Source: Pantoea alfalfae
Lineage (GTDB): Bacteria; Pseudomonadota; Gammaproteobacteria; Enterobacterales; Enterobacteriaceae
Assembly: GCF_019880205.1 (NCBI RefSeq)
Contig: NZ_CP082292.1
Location: 3,844,001 to 3,908,000 of the forward strand
Direction of reading: 5' to 3'
Length of the DNA: 64,000 nucleotides
Below, piece by piece: positions 49,895-59,900 of this stretch. The translations under genes and the position numbers were made by a program. The notes under the pieces are model-generated. The model searched no databases. It was not told where the DNA came from and saw only the letters and a program-made list of their open reading frames with translations. How positions within the stretch are numbered: position 1 is the stretch's first letter; the number at the start of each line of letters is the position of its first letter.

Positions 49895-51548
49895 TCAACC
49901 CGCTGCGGCCCACTCTTCCCGTTTGTGGTCCTGCTGGCGCGGACTGGGCGGCTGGAACTTCTACTTTTTAGTCAAATTCGCCCTGCTGTGGTACGGCTAC
50001 CTCAATTTTCACGCCCTGAGTAATCTGGTGTTTCTTGCCTGGCTGCTTTTCCCGCTGCCGTCGGTTCGCCTGCATCGCCTGCGCCATTGGGTCTCGATCC
50101 CTGTTGGCCTCGCGCTGTTCTGGCATGACACCTGGCTACCGGGACTCAGCAGCATTCTCAGCCAGGGCGATCAGCTGGCGGGCTTCTCGGGTGCTTACCT
50201 GCTCGATCTGGCTGACCGTTTTATCAACTGGCAAATGGTGGGTGCCCTGTTTGTTCTGCTGGTGCTCTATCTGTTTATTTCACAGTGGGTTCGCATCACC
50301 GTGCTGGTTTCGCTGATGCTGATCTGGCTCAACGTGCTGACCATTGCGGGTCCGGCGATGTCGCTGCTGCCGACCCGCGCGACGACCCCGCCGGTGGTGC
50401 TGAATCAGACACCGGCTGCTGCCAGCCAGGCCGCTGCCGTGCCGGATGGGCTTGATCAGTCAGCCGCGCCCACCAGCGTCAGCCTGACCGCCTGGCTCAG
50501 CCGTTTTTACGAGAATGAACGCAAGCGCTACACCCATTTCCCTGACAGCCTGCCAGCCGATTCGCAGCCGTTCGACATCCTGGTGATCAACATCTGTTCA
50601 CTCGCCTGGTCCGACATGGATGCCGCCCAGCTGCGTAATCATCCGCTGTGGCAGCACGTCGACATCATGCTGACCAACTATAACTCCGCCACCAGCTACA
50701 GCGGACCGGCGGGGATTCGTCTGCTGCGTGCCAGTTGCGGTCAGATTTCGCACAGCGAACTCTACAAACCCACCGATTCACGCTGTTATCTGTTCGATAA
50801 TCTGGCGAAGCTGGGCTTTAAAGAGCAACTGATGATGGATCACACTGGTGTGTTCGGTAACTATCTCAAGGAACTGCGCGAGGGCGGCGATATTCAGGCA
50901 CCGCTGATGTCACAGGCGGGCATTGCCCCGGAGCTGACCTCATTCGACGGCTCGCCGGTGCTTAACGATGCTCAGCTGATGCAGCGCTGGCTGGACGAAC
51001 GCAGCAAGAGCAGCGATGCCCGCAGCGCCACCTTCTACAACCTGATCCCGCTGCACGACGGCACCCGTGAGCTGGGCAGCACCCAGACCGCCCCATGGAA
51101 GCCGCGCGCTCAACTGCTGTTTGATCAAATCGACGCCTTCCTTACCCAGCTGGAGAAGTCGGGCCGTCGGGTGATGGTGCTGGTCGTACCGGAGCATGGT
51201 GCCGCACTGCAGGGTGATAAGATGCAGATGTCAGGCCTGCGGGATATTCCCAGCCCTGCCATTACGCATGTGCCGGTGGGGATTAAGTTTGTCGGCATGA
51301 AAGCCCCGCATCAGGGTCAGCCTCTCAATATTGATGCACCGACCAGCCTGCTGGCGATCTCAGAAATTGTGTCGCGGGTGGTGGATGGGCAGGTATTTAA
51401 TGCGCCGAATGTGAATATGTCGGTATTGACCGACAAGCTGCCGCAGACGCCAGTGGTGTCAGAAAACGACGGGGCGGTGGTGATGATGTATCAGGGCAAG
51501 CCCTGGATCAGGCTCAACGGCGGCGACTGGGTGCCCTATCCGCAGTAA
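49884..51548 (+). CDS. bcsG: Cellulose phosphoethanolamine transferase BcsG
   Basis: Transfers phosphoethanolamine from phospholipid to cellulose in the periplasm. 554 residues: five TM helices in the first ~160, a Pro/Ala/Thr linker, then an alkaline-phosphatase-fold domain. By alignment with E. coli the nucleophile is Ser273 (SATSYSGPA), zinc or structural residues Cys238 and Cys285 (ASCGQ), His391 (PLHDG) and Glu437-His438 (VVPEHG), all present, so activity is expected. The ATG at 49884 is preferred over 49872 because it matches the E. coli N-terminal length. Confidence 0.95.
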   Translation: MKNDQPAAAHSSRLWSCWRGLGGWNFYFLVKFALLWYGYLNFHALSNLVFLAWLLFPLPSVRLHRLRHWVSIPVGLALFWHDTWLPGLSSILSQGDQLAGFSGAYLLDLADRFINWQMVGALFVLLVLYLFISQWVRITVLVSLMLIWLNVLTIAGPAMSLLPTRATTPPVVLNQTPAAASQAAAVPDGLDQSAAPTSVSLTAWLSRFYENERKRYTHFPDSLPADSQPFDILVINICSLAWSDMDAAQLRNHPLWQHVDIMLTNYNSATSYSGPAGIRLLRASCGQISHSELYKPTDSRCYLFDNLAKLGFKEQLMMDHTGVFGNYLKELREGGDIQAPLMSQAGIAPELTSFDGSPVLNDAQLMQRWLDERSKSSDARSATFYNLIPLHDGTRELGSTQTAPWKPRAQLLFDQIDAFLTQLEKSGRRVMVLVVPEHGAALQGDKMQMSGLRDIPSPAITHVPVGIKFVGMKAPHQGQPLNIDAPTSLLAISEIVSRVVDGQVFNAPNVNMSVLTDKLPQTPVVSENDGAVVMMYQGKPWIRLNGGDWVPYPQ

Positions 51549-51574
51549 CGCCTTACCGCCGGATAGCAGAAGTA

Positions 51575-51604
51575 TGTGTCAGGCGCGGCTCAGCGCCTGA
51601 CACA
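51575..51604. terminator. Inverted repeat between convergent bcsG and bcsZ
   Basis: 12-bp perfect stem TGTGTCAGGCGC/GCGCCTGACACA with a 6-nt loop in the 106-base gap where the two cellulose gene sets meet tail to tail. No T-run follows on either strand; it may protect 3' ends or block read-through. Confidence 0.5.
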
Positions 51605-51654
51605 CCGGGTTATCAGCCGCATAATGGCGGCCAGCGCCGACGTTATGCGATTGA

Positions 51655-52662
51655 TCAGCGCTTCTCCTGAAACGCCTGCCAGGTCAACAGTTGCAGGCTG
51701 GCAGAGAAGTAGTTTTGATCGGCAGCCAGCGTATCGCTCAGATAGCCGGTCTCATTCAGCGTCAGGTCACGTACCGCCAGAAGACCGCCCTCAAGATGAT
51801 AAGGGGCTGGTGCATTCGCCAGCACATCGAACCAGGCGGGGGTCAGCATGCGGCTGTAACCCTGCCAGACGCGCTGAAACGGCACCAGCGCCAGACTGTG
51901 CGGATCGTACCACCAGATGTTCAGCGGCACGCGAATCGCATCGTAGCTGAAGCGGTTTGAATAGCCGACAGCCGGCGCAACCGACCCATCCGCATTCAGC
52001 GCGACCCAGTCCAGTGGCAGGCCGGTTTTGCCAAAGCTCAGCTTACCCAGCAGATCAAAACCATCATTAATCAGCTTATCCCAGACCTGCAGATGACTGC
52101 GCTCGCCAAACTCCCGCCACGCCTGAAACAGGAAGTACGAGGGATTCAGTACCACGTAGCTGGTTTTATTGAAACCCTGTGCACCCGGCAGCAGGACGGT
52201 ATGGCCGCCAAAGCTGGTAACATCCAGCTTGATGATGGCGCGCTGAATGCGGTCAGACGCCTGCTGATAGCTCTCCTCCTGCCATTTCTGTGCGGCGCGC
52301 TGTAGCGCCCATGCCAGCAGCACATCGCCATCCGAGGCGTTATTTTTGTCAGCCACCGGATTATCACTGCCCGGCACATAGCGCCAGTAGAAGAGATCGG
52401 TCTGCGGATTACGCAGCTGAGTGCGCGTCCACTGCCACAGCCGATCGAAGGTGGCGCGATCGTTGTTGGCCACCGCCAGCAACATGCCATACCCCTGACC
52501 TTCGGTGTGACTGACATTGTTATTAGCGGTGTCCGTGATCCGCCCTTCGGCGGTCAGAAAACGGCTTTTAAAGGTATCCCAGCCGCTGGCACTTGCCTGC
52601 GCGCTGCAGGCCAGCAGTAAAACAGAGCAGATCCAGCCCATCCAGAATGGCTTACGTTTCAT
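51655..52662 (-). CDS. bcsZ: Endo-1,4-beta-glucanase BcsZ (GH8), end of operon 2
   Basis: Periplasmic glycoside hydrolase family 8 cellulase needed for proper cellulose output. 335 residues: signal peptide to about residue 24 (AQA/ASA; an LLAC lipobox-like stretch ends at Cys19, so lipidation is not excluded), catalytic acid Glu54 in SHTEGQGYGM and Asp241 in RFSYDAIRVP, both intact. It lies 8 nt downstream of bcsD. It is the only bcsZ in the window, so it would have to serve both operons. Confidence 0.95.
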   Translation of the reverse strand: MKRKPFWMGWICSVLLLACSAQASASGWDTFKSRFLTAEGRITDTANNNVSHTEGQGYGMLLAVANNDRATFDRLWQWTRTQLRNPQTDLFYWRYVPGSDNPVADKNNASDGDVLLAWALQRAAQKWQEESYQQASDRIQRAIIKLDVTSFGGHTVLLPGAQGFNKTSYVVLNPSYFLFQAWREFGERSHLQVWDKLINDGFDLLGKLSFGKTGLPLDWVALNADGSVAPAVGYSNRFSYDAIRVPLNIWWYDPHSLALVPFQRVWQGYSRMLTPAWFDVLANAPAPYHLEGGLLAVRDLTLNETGYLSDTLAADQNYFSASLQLLTWQAFQEKR

Positions 52663-52670
52663 TTCTGATC

Positions 52671-53114
52671 CTATTGATATCGATAGTGCAGCGTGCTGCC
52701 ATCGTTGAGTTCAAGCGTCACCGGCACCATTCTGCTGCCGCCCTGGCCCTGCAACCAGCCTGAAAAAAGTCCGGCGATGACCGCACCAAACGCCGCCTGC
52801 CAGTCAGCCGGAGAAGGGAGACTGTCGCCTGCCGGTAAGGCGTGATACACAATCAGCAGCGCCTTCTCTTCCGGCTGAAGCTGCACAAAGCCCCAGTTAA
52901 ACCGCGCCAGTTGCAGGTTGGCCTCGCGCTCCAGATCCTGCACGGTGCGCGACTCTGGCAAAGGATAGCGGGTCGCCAGCGATTCACCCATCCTGTAGAG
53001 AAAGGCTTCCGCCTCCTGCTGACCGGCGTTGGCGATCATCCCGTCAATCAGTACGCTGACCAGGTCAAACCAGCCCGGCTGATAAGGATGCGATACCCCC
53101 GAATGTTCACTCAT
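52671..53114 (-). CDS. bcsD: Cellulose synthase subunit D (BcsD), operon 2
   Basis: Periplasmic octameric ring that bundles emerging glucan chains into ordered fibrils in bcsD-containing systems. 147 residues (156 in Komagataeibacter); conserved GWFDLVSVLIDGM, FNWGFVQL and HALPAGDSLP segments. No signal peptide is seen, as in other BcsD proteins. The start overlaps the bcsC stop by 1 nt (TAATG). Confidence 0.92.
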   Translation of the reverse strand: MSEHSGVSHPYQPGWFDLVSVLIDGMIANAGQQEAEAFLYRMGESLATRYPLPESRTVQDLEREANLQLARFNWGFVQLQPEEKALLIVYHALPAGDSLPSPADWQAAFGAVIAGLFSGWLQGQGGSRMVPVTLELNDGSTLHYRYQ

Positions 53115-56100
53115 TACTTCTCTCCGAACAGGTAACGGACATAGAGCCGGGCGCTGCTTTCGTTGTAGTCACCAAAGGTGTCATAACCCAGCTGGCCGCC
53201 AATCGTCACATCTTTATTGAGTTTGTAGTCCGCTCCGGCGTGCAGGTTATAGCCGATGCCGTTTTTACTGCCGCCAGAGTAGTAAGCGTCTTTCACGCTG
53301 CCGCTGGCAGCAAGAGATTCCAGCGCCGACTGCAGGCTGGCATCCGACGGGAAGTACGCGCTCTTATCCTGACTGTAGGTCTGATAACCGGCTGCACCGC
53401 CGATATTGACTTTTAAATCGTCAAATTTGCGGGTGAACTCTATCGGGAACGAGACCGACGCGTAGTTCTGCGGGCTGAAGTAACCACCCTGCCCATAGCT
53501 GAAGTAACTGAGATTTTTTGAGAAGTCCATCCACGCCAGATTCATGCCCACTTTCAGCTCGCGATCGTCACTGTGGAACGGACGGACATAGGCCCCGGCA
53601 GTCGCCTGCAGGCTGTTGTTGCTGGCGACATTCTCGCCAAGGTAGCTGTAAGCGCCGCCACCAGCGTAGAAGCCCGCATCGCCATTGTCATAGCTTAACA
53701 GGGCGTTCGCGCCGTTCTTCGTGACCCGTCCCCAGCGTTTGCCGCTGGTTTTATCTTCTGCGCCGACATAAGAGAGCAGGCTGTCGGTAATCGCGCGACG
53801 CTCACCGGTCAGGATCAGCGTCAGGAAGTCGGTCAGTTTCGGTGACCACTGCACGCCACCGACCAGCGTACTGAGATCCTGGCCCAGCGGCGTACTGCCG
53901 ATATCCACTTTGTAGCTGTCGCCTTTCAGCGCCAGATTCAGCTCGACGCCAGAAGCGGTCTGCGAATCGGTAGTCGCGTTGGGCAGGTCATTGACCGTCG
54001 CGCCGCCTGCGGCCACGACGCGGCCCTGGCTCAGCGCATTGGTGCCGAAACGACGCCAGGCATCAGCTGCGCCACTGCCCGCCGTCAGTGAGACCGGCGT
54101 GGCGGTAAAGTCGAGACGCGCCTGTTCAAACGGCACGGTAGAGAAGGTCAGCGGCGCTTTGGCTTCCGTCAGCTTGCTCAGGCCCGACTCGCCATCGCGC
54201 CCGCGTACCTGCACCATCCCCTGACTCCAGGTGCCGGTTTTCTCCTGCAGCGAATCCATCATGGTGTCGATGTCATGCAGAATCCGTGACTGCTGAGAAA
54301 CCGTTTTACTGCCCGCTGCCGGTTCATCCTGCGTGGTCACCCCCGCAGTAGCCGCCACTGGTGCCGCCTGCCACGGCAGCACGGTACCGTAGCTGGATGG
54401 TGAACGTCCCACCGGCGAGGTGGTGCGGTTGATAAACGGATTGTCCGCCAGCGCCAGGCCGCCCACGGTCGGCACACTGCCAGACTGCACGCCCTGCAGG
54501 CCAATCAGTTGCCCGCGTGCCGAACGCAGATACGCCATCGCCTGTGAATGCTCGCCATTGGCTTCAGCGACCCGCGCCAGCAGCAGCAGGCGATCCGGAG
54601 TCTGCGTGGTGCTGTTAAGGCCGCGGCTCAGTTCACTGGCGCGCTGCACATTGTTCTGCGCCAGCGCGACGTTGATGGCCCCGACACGCGCATCCTGGGT
54701 CGGCGTATCCTGGGTCATCAGGTAGTCATACACGACTCCCGCATCCCGGTTCATCTTACCGTCCTGATAGAGACGGGCCATCGCGAACATCAGATCGCGG
54801 TTCTGCGGATCCTGCTGCAGCGCACCTATCAGCTTGTCATAGGCCACTGCGTACTGCCGCTGCTGCCGCAGGCGATCCACTTCGTTAATCAGATAGCCGT
54901 TACGAATACCGGCCAGCTGCGCCGGGGTACTGCGCGCCTGCAGCTCCGGGTTGCTGAGGAAGCGCTGCGCCTCACTGCCGAGGCCTGCCTGATTCAGCAC
55001 CGCCATCTGCGCGGCATAATCGCCCGCATTGCCCTGTACGCCACGCTGCAGGTTCGTCCGCACCACTGATACCGCGCTGGTGAGATCGCCCGCTTTTGCC
55101 AGCTTCTGCGCCAGGTTTCCGGCATCCACCGGATTAGCGGGCGGCGTGACCGTGAGCGCTTTCAGGGTATTGGTGGCGGCGGCCATCGCGCCCTGCGCCA
55201 GATATTGATCGGCGGTGCTCATCTGCAGATTGAAATTCACCCGCTGCGCCAGCTCACGCATCGCCGCCGTCTGTGCGTTTGCGGGAATGCGCGACAGCAA
55301 CGCGCTGGCCTGCTGCCAGCCACCGCTTTCGCTGGCGTTAAGTGCACCGGCATAGAGCTCGCTGGTGCTGGCCCCGTTGCGCATCACCGGCTGCATCACG
55401 TTGGCCGCCAGCAGCGTATCGCCCTGCTGACGATAGAGTCGGGCTAAATCGAGCCGCAGCCAGCCATCGGAGGGATAGCGCTGAATGCCCTGCTGCAGTG
55501 TCGCGATAGCAGCGGCGTTGTTACCGGCCGCCTGCTGCCGCTTCGCCTGCTGACGCAGCGCATCGGCTTCATTGGCGCGTGGCGTGACGCTCTGACGTAC
55601 GTTGTCCGGCAGTGCCCCCAGCAGCGTACTGGCTTCGGCACTGCGATTCTGCTGACGCAGAACGTAGAACAGCCCTTCTTTGGCGCTGCGGTTGTCCGCA
55701 TCACTTTGCAGAATGGTGCGGTAGATCTGCTCAGCCTGCTCAGGCTGATTGGTGCGGCGTAGCACGTCGGCGCGGAACAGCCTGGCGGCCAGCCCTTTTT
55801 CGCCGTCAGCCTGGGCCAGCGGTTCGCTTAAGGTCAGCGCCTGCGCCGTGTCGCCGCTTTTCAGCGCCTGCTGCGCGCTGGCCAGCTGCGCATAAAAGCG
55901 GGCATCGTCGGCCTGCTGCTGGCGCAAGGAACCCTGATCGCCGCCCTGCTGAGCAGACCGCTGCAGATAATCTGCCGCTTCCTGATAATGTCCGGCTCGC
56001 TGGGCCACATAGCCCATCCCCGCTAACGCATCGGCATCCTGCGGATTCGCACCCAGCACTTTTTCAAAGCTGGACTGCGCACCGCCGACATCACCGCTGT

Positions 56101-56929
56101 TCAGCGCGCTGAATCCGGCCCCTTTTTCTGCGCCACCGACATTTTTACGATAGTAGTCGATGACGGCGGAGTCCTGCGGATGACGCTGCTGCCAGGTCTG
56201 ATAGAGTGCCGCGTCTGACGGCTGCGGACCGAGCCACAGCAGCGCCTGTCGCAGTGAACGATCGGCATCCTGATTACCACTTGCCAGCGAACTCAGCACC
56301 TCAATGCCTTCGCGACGGGTCGGTTCCTGCCAGGTCAGCGCTTTACCCAGCGCCAGCCGTGCGCCGGTATCCTGCGGATGCTGAGCCGCAAACTGCCGCA
56401 GCGCCTCAACGGCCTGCGGCAGCAGCGTACGGTCACCCGCCATCGTAAGATAATATTCCGCCGCTACGCTCGGTGGCGGCTCATTACCACTGAAGGTGTT
56501 GCGCCAGGTCTGTAATGCCGCCGCAATGTTGCCGCTGCGCGCCTGCTGACGTGCCAGCGAAAGCTGCGCCTGCGGAATGGTCTGCATCTGGCGCGCATTA
56601 TCCAGCTCGCTCAGGTGCGGATCGCTGGGAGAGACCTGGCTGAGACGGGCGCGATACTGCGCTGCGGCAGCCGTGTCGCCACCCTGCTGTGAATAGAGGG
56701 CCAGCAGATAGAGCGCCTGGGTGTTGCCGGGTTCAACCATCAGCACCTTTTGCAGTGAGGCTTTCGCCAGGTCGTCATGTGCTTTCTGATGCCAGTAGGA
56801 GGCCTGATCGAACAGAGCCTGCAACGCCGGATTGGCGCTTTCTGCCGCCAGCAGCGGCGGTGACAGGGCCAGCGCGCTGCCCAGCAGCAACGCTTTACGA
56901 ATACCGGCACTTAACGGATTTTTTTTCAT
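53114..56929 (-). CDS. bcsC2: Cellulose synthase outer-membrane exporter BcsC (operon 2)
   Basis: 1271 residues, about 110 longer than BcsC of operon 1: signal peptide (about 1-28, ALALSPPLLA), a long TPR array to ~840, a Ser/Pro linker (about 845-900) and a C-terminal beta-barrel with LSYVGAEDKTSGKRWG, YGQGGYFSPQNYASV and terminal LYVRYLFGEK. It belongs to the bcsD-associated branch and is only distantly similar to the operon 1 copy. It starts 11 nt after the bcsB stop. Confidence 0.94.
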   Translation of the reverse strand: MKKNPLSAGIRKALLLGSALALSPPLLAAESANPALQALFDQASYWHQKAHDDLAKASLQKVLMVEPGNTQALYLLALYSQQGGDTAAAAQYRARLSQVSPSDPHLSELDNARQMQTIPQAQLSLARQQARSGNIAAALQTWRNTFSGNEPPPSVAAEYYLTMAGDRTLLPQAVEALRQFAAQHPQDTGARLALGKALTWQEPTRREGIEVLSSLASGNQDADRSLRQALLWLGPQPSDAALYQTWQQRHPQDSAVIDYYRKNVGGAEKGAGFSALNSGDVGGAQSSFEKVLGANPQDADALAGMGYVAQRAGHYQEAADYLQRSAQQGGDQGSLRQQQADDARFYAQLASAQQALKSGDTAQALTLSEPLAQADGEKGLAARLFRADVLRRTNQPEQAEQIYRTILQSDADNRSAKEGLFYVLRQQNRSAEASTLLGALPDNVRQSVTPRANEADALRQQAKRQQAAGNNAAAIATLQQGIQRYPSDGWLRLDLARLYRQQGDTLLAANVMQPVMRNGASTSELYAGALNASESGGWQQASALLSRIPANAQTAAMRELAQRVNFNLQMSTADQYLAQGAMAAATNTLKALTVTPPANPVDAGNLAQKLAKAGDLTSAVSVVRTNLQRGVQGNAGDYAAQMAVLNQAGLGSEAQRFLSNPELQARSTPAQLAGIRNGYLINEVDRLRQQRQYAVAYDKLIGALQQDPQNRDLMFAMARLYQDGKMNRDAGVVYDYLMTQDTPTQDARVGAINVALAQNNVQRASELSRGLNSTTQTPDRLLLLARVAEANGEHSQAMAYLRSARGQLIGLQGVQSGSVPTVGGLALADNPFINRTTSPVGRSPSSYGTVLPWQAAPVAATAGVTTQDEPAAGSKTVSQQSRILHDIDTMMDSLQEKTGTWSQGMVQVRGRDGESGLSKLTEAKAPLTFSTVPFEQARLDFTATPVSLTAGSGAADAWRRFGTNALSQGRVVAAGGATVNDLPNATTDSQTASGVELNLALKGDSYKVDIGSTPLGQDLSTLVGGVQWSPKLTDFLTLILTGERRAITDSLLSYVGAEDKTSGKRWGRVTKNGANALLSYDNGDAGFYAGGGAYSYLGENVASNNSLQATAGAYVRPFHSDDRELKVGMNLAWMDFSKNLSYFSYGQGGYFSPQNYASVSFPIEFTRKFDDLKVNIGGAAGYQTYSQDKSAYFPSDASLQSALESLAASGSVKDAYYSGGSKNGIGYNLHAGADYKLNKDVTIGGQLGYDTFGDYNESSARLYVRYLFGEK

Positions 56930-56940
56930 TATTGTTGTCC

Positions 56941-59900
56941 TTACTTCCTGCCGGAATCATGGCCCTGCTTCGGGTTCAGACGCCGCCAGGCATGACGCTT
57001 CAGCATCACCCAGACCGCACTGCCCACCAGCGCAGAGAGCAGCATCGCTGCCACCGCCAGAAGCCCCGAGTGCTGGTTGGCATACCATACCACCATCATG
57101 TACCAGGGCATCTCGCCGCTGGGGAACTGTGCACCAACGCGAAAACTACGAATGCCGTTTTCATCGGTGATAATCGCGGTGTCGCCCCGCACTGCGGCGT
57201 TAATCTGCGCCGAACTTAAATCGTTGTGCAGTCGCAACAGCTGATCGTCGCTGGTTGCCACCGTCATCACCACCAGCCGATCGCGATTCCATGGCGACCG
57301 GTAGCTGAGAAAGCCCCGCCACGCTTCGTTGGATGAGAAGTAACGATCGGCATCCAGCTGCTGACGACTCCAGTCGCCGGTCAGCCAGCCGCGTAATTTT
57401 TCCAGCGTGTCGGGCTCTTTAACTCCAAAGGTGCCGCTGGTGGCATCATAAGGTGACGCCGCCAGCATCGCCTGATTAAAGGCCGTGTTACCTGTCGTGC
57501 TGACCGCCAGCAGATCGCTCTGCTGTATGCGCGCCAGATGGGTGCCGCCAGTGGGCAGACCAAACAGCACCTGATTCTGCGTCAGCGCCACGCCGGTCGC
57601 GGTTCCGGCTCGCGCCGTCAGATCCAGCAGCGTCGACAGTTCAGCATCGCTGGGCGTTTCCGGCAGCAGCAGCGTGGTCTGGCCGAAGTCAGCCAGCCGC
57701 GAGAACGGGAACGAGGCACCCACAAAGTAAGAGAGGTTCGGCAACATGCTGAAGTGGCGGGTATGGCTCAGATCGATCCACGAGTCCTCTTCAATCCGGC
57801 TCTTGATGTTGTTATTCAGGAGCACGCCGCAGGGCGCATCGGCGCGGGGTTTAATATTGAAGTAGAGCGCCAGCTGGTTATCGCCATAGATCAGATAGGG
57901 CTCGAGATTCAGCTGATACTGCTCCTGACGCGCATCACCGCCCAATCTATGCCAGGCGTTCTCCAGCAGGCCAACTTTGTTCACCGTCAGGTTGCGCAGG
58001 AACGTGCCGTTGAGCATGACGTTAAGGAACGAGTTGTCCTCATCAATCCAGCTTTCAGACGGGAAGCGATAGTGCACATTGACCGGCACCGTGTCGCCAT
58101 CCCACAGGAACAGATCAGGCGCGGCGCGGAAATTAACCCGCAGCGCATCATGCCAGATGCCGCTGCTGGTCAGGCTCTGATCTTTACGCAGCAGTTCGCT
58201 CAGGCGAACCGGGCGGTCAGTGTTAATCCAGCGCGGCGCATCGTAAGGTTTACGGTTGCCAATGGTCTGTACAGGAACCTGCAGCTGGCTCTCATCGGTG
58301 GTAAAAGGCTGCGTCGTCAGACGGTTCGCCGCCTGACGCAGCTGATCGTCATTGTTACCACTGACCAGCAGCAATTTGTAAACCGGATTACTGGGGTTAT
58401 CCACCACCTGCAGCATCGGGCCATTACTGGCCGGGAACGTCAGGGTGCCGATTCGATCGCCAGGATGACCAAACAGGATGCCGTTGTTTTCCGGCAGTTC
58501 GCCGCGTACCACCGGGAACCGGATGCCGCGATAATCACTCTGAATGCCGAGCCAGGAAGCCACCAGCGCAGCCGCGCTGACCGCATCAGGTGAGACGTTA
58601 CTGGCAAAGCCCATCGTGATGGTGGACGCCGTCATCCGCTGCGGATCCAGGAACGGACGCGGGAAGTTGCGCAGACGGGTGCCAATATTGAGCTGCTGAC
58701 CTTCAAGGTGCAGCGTGGTATTCGGCAGAATGGTGACCTGATACTGCTGTGCGCTCTCTTTCTCACACAGCAGCTTGTCCGCATCGTTGATTTTAAAACT
58801 GAGGTTGTTGTTCGACACCACCATCGCCGCCGGAATATCCAGCTCATAATCACTGACGTCGCTGTCCGTGGCTCCCAGCGGCAGCGTGCCGAGCGGCTGA
58901 CCATTCAGCATCAGCTGCAGTGAGGTATTGCGTGCCGCCAGCGCGGCGGAGACGCGCAGCGTCAGACTGAGTCGCGCATTGGTAATCACTTCATCGCTGG
59001 GGAGAGTAAAAGTGATGCCCGACTGTAACTGACCGCCGGTCAGCGTAATACCGCGTGACTGGCCCATCTGGGCCACTGAAATCACGCTGCTGATCGGCTG
59101 ATTGATGGCCGACGCGATAGGTGGCTGCGGTTCTGCAACCGGCGCAGTCGCCTGGCCCGGCGCGTAGGGCAGCGCACTGGCGGCCGCTTCCAGCGCCGGA
59201 TCGGCATTGCTCAGCCCCTGTGGCAGCGGCACCGCGGAGAGCGCGCTGCTATCCTGGGTCACGGCGCCACTGCTCGTCACCGGCGCGACGGAAGAAGACC
59301 CGCCGTTCGCTGACGCCTGAGGCGCTGATGTTGCCTCACCCGCTGGTGCGTAAGAAGAGTTTGTTGATGTCGGCGTGGCATCAGGTACTGCACTCTGTGG
59401 CGCAGAGGCCGGTACAGATTCCGCGGGCTGGGCCGCGAATGGCACTAACGGCGCTGCTGACCCGCCCACACTCACCGGGGCCGTCATCTGCGCTGAACCG
59501 GCATCCGGTGTGGCAGCGTGATTAACAGGCGTTGCAGGTGGCGTCACATACGCCGCACCGCTGGCCGGGGCCTGATTTTCCGCGGGTGTACTGACAGTGG
59601 CCTCAGCTGACTGTGTGGTTACAGCAGCATCAGGCGACGCCGGAGTCGCACTGTTTACCGGCACACTGACGGCGGCATCAGCAGATTTCAAGGTTGCAGT
59701 GGCCTCAGCTGGCTGAGTGGTTGCAGCAGCCTCAGGCGGCGTCGGAGCCGTACTGGTTACCGGCACACTCGCTGCTGCACTGGCAGGTTGCGTGGTTGCA
59801 GCCGCATCAGGCAACGCCGGAGCCGTACTGGTTACCGGCACACTCGTGGCGGCATCAGCAGATTTCGAGGTTGCAGTGGCCTCAGCTGGCTGGGTGGTTG

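Noticed and set aside
57538..58593. 351-codon plus-strand open frame opposite bcsB of operon 2
   Set aside because: Antisense to a well-supported gene, Arg/Gln-rich, no recognisable domain.
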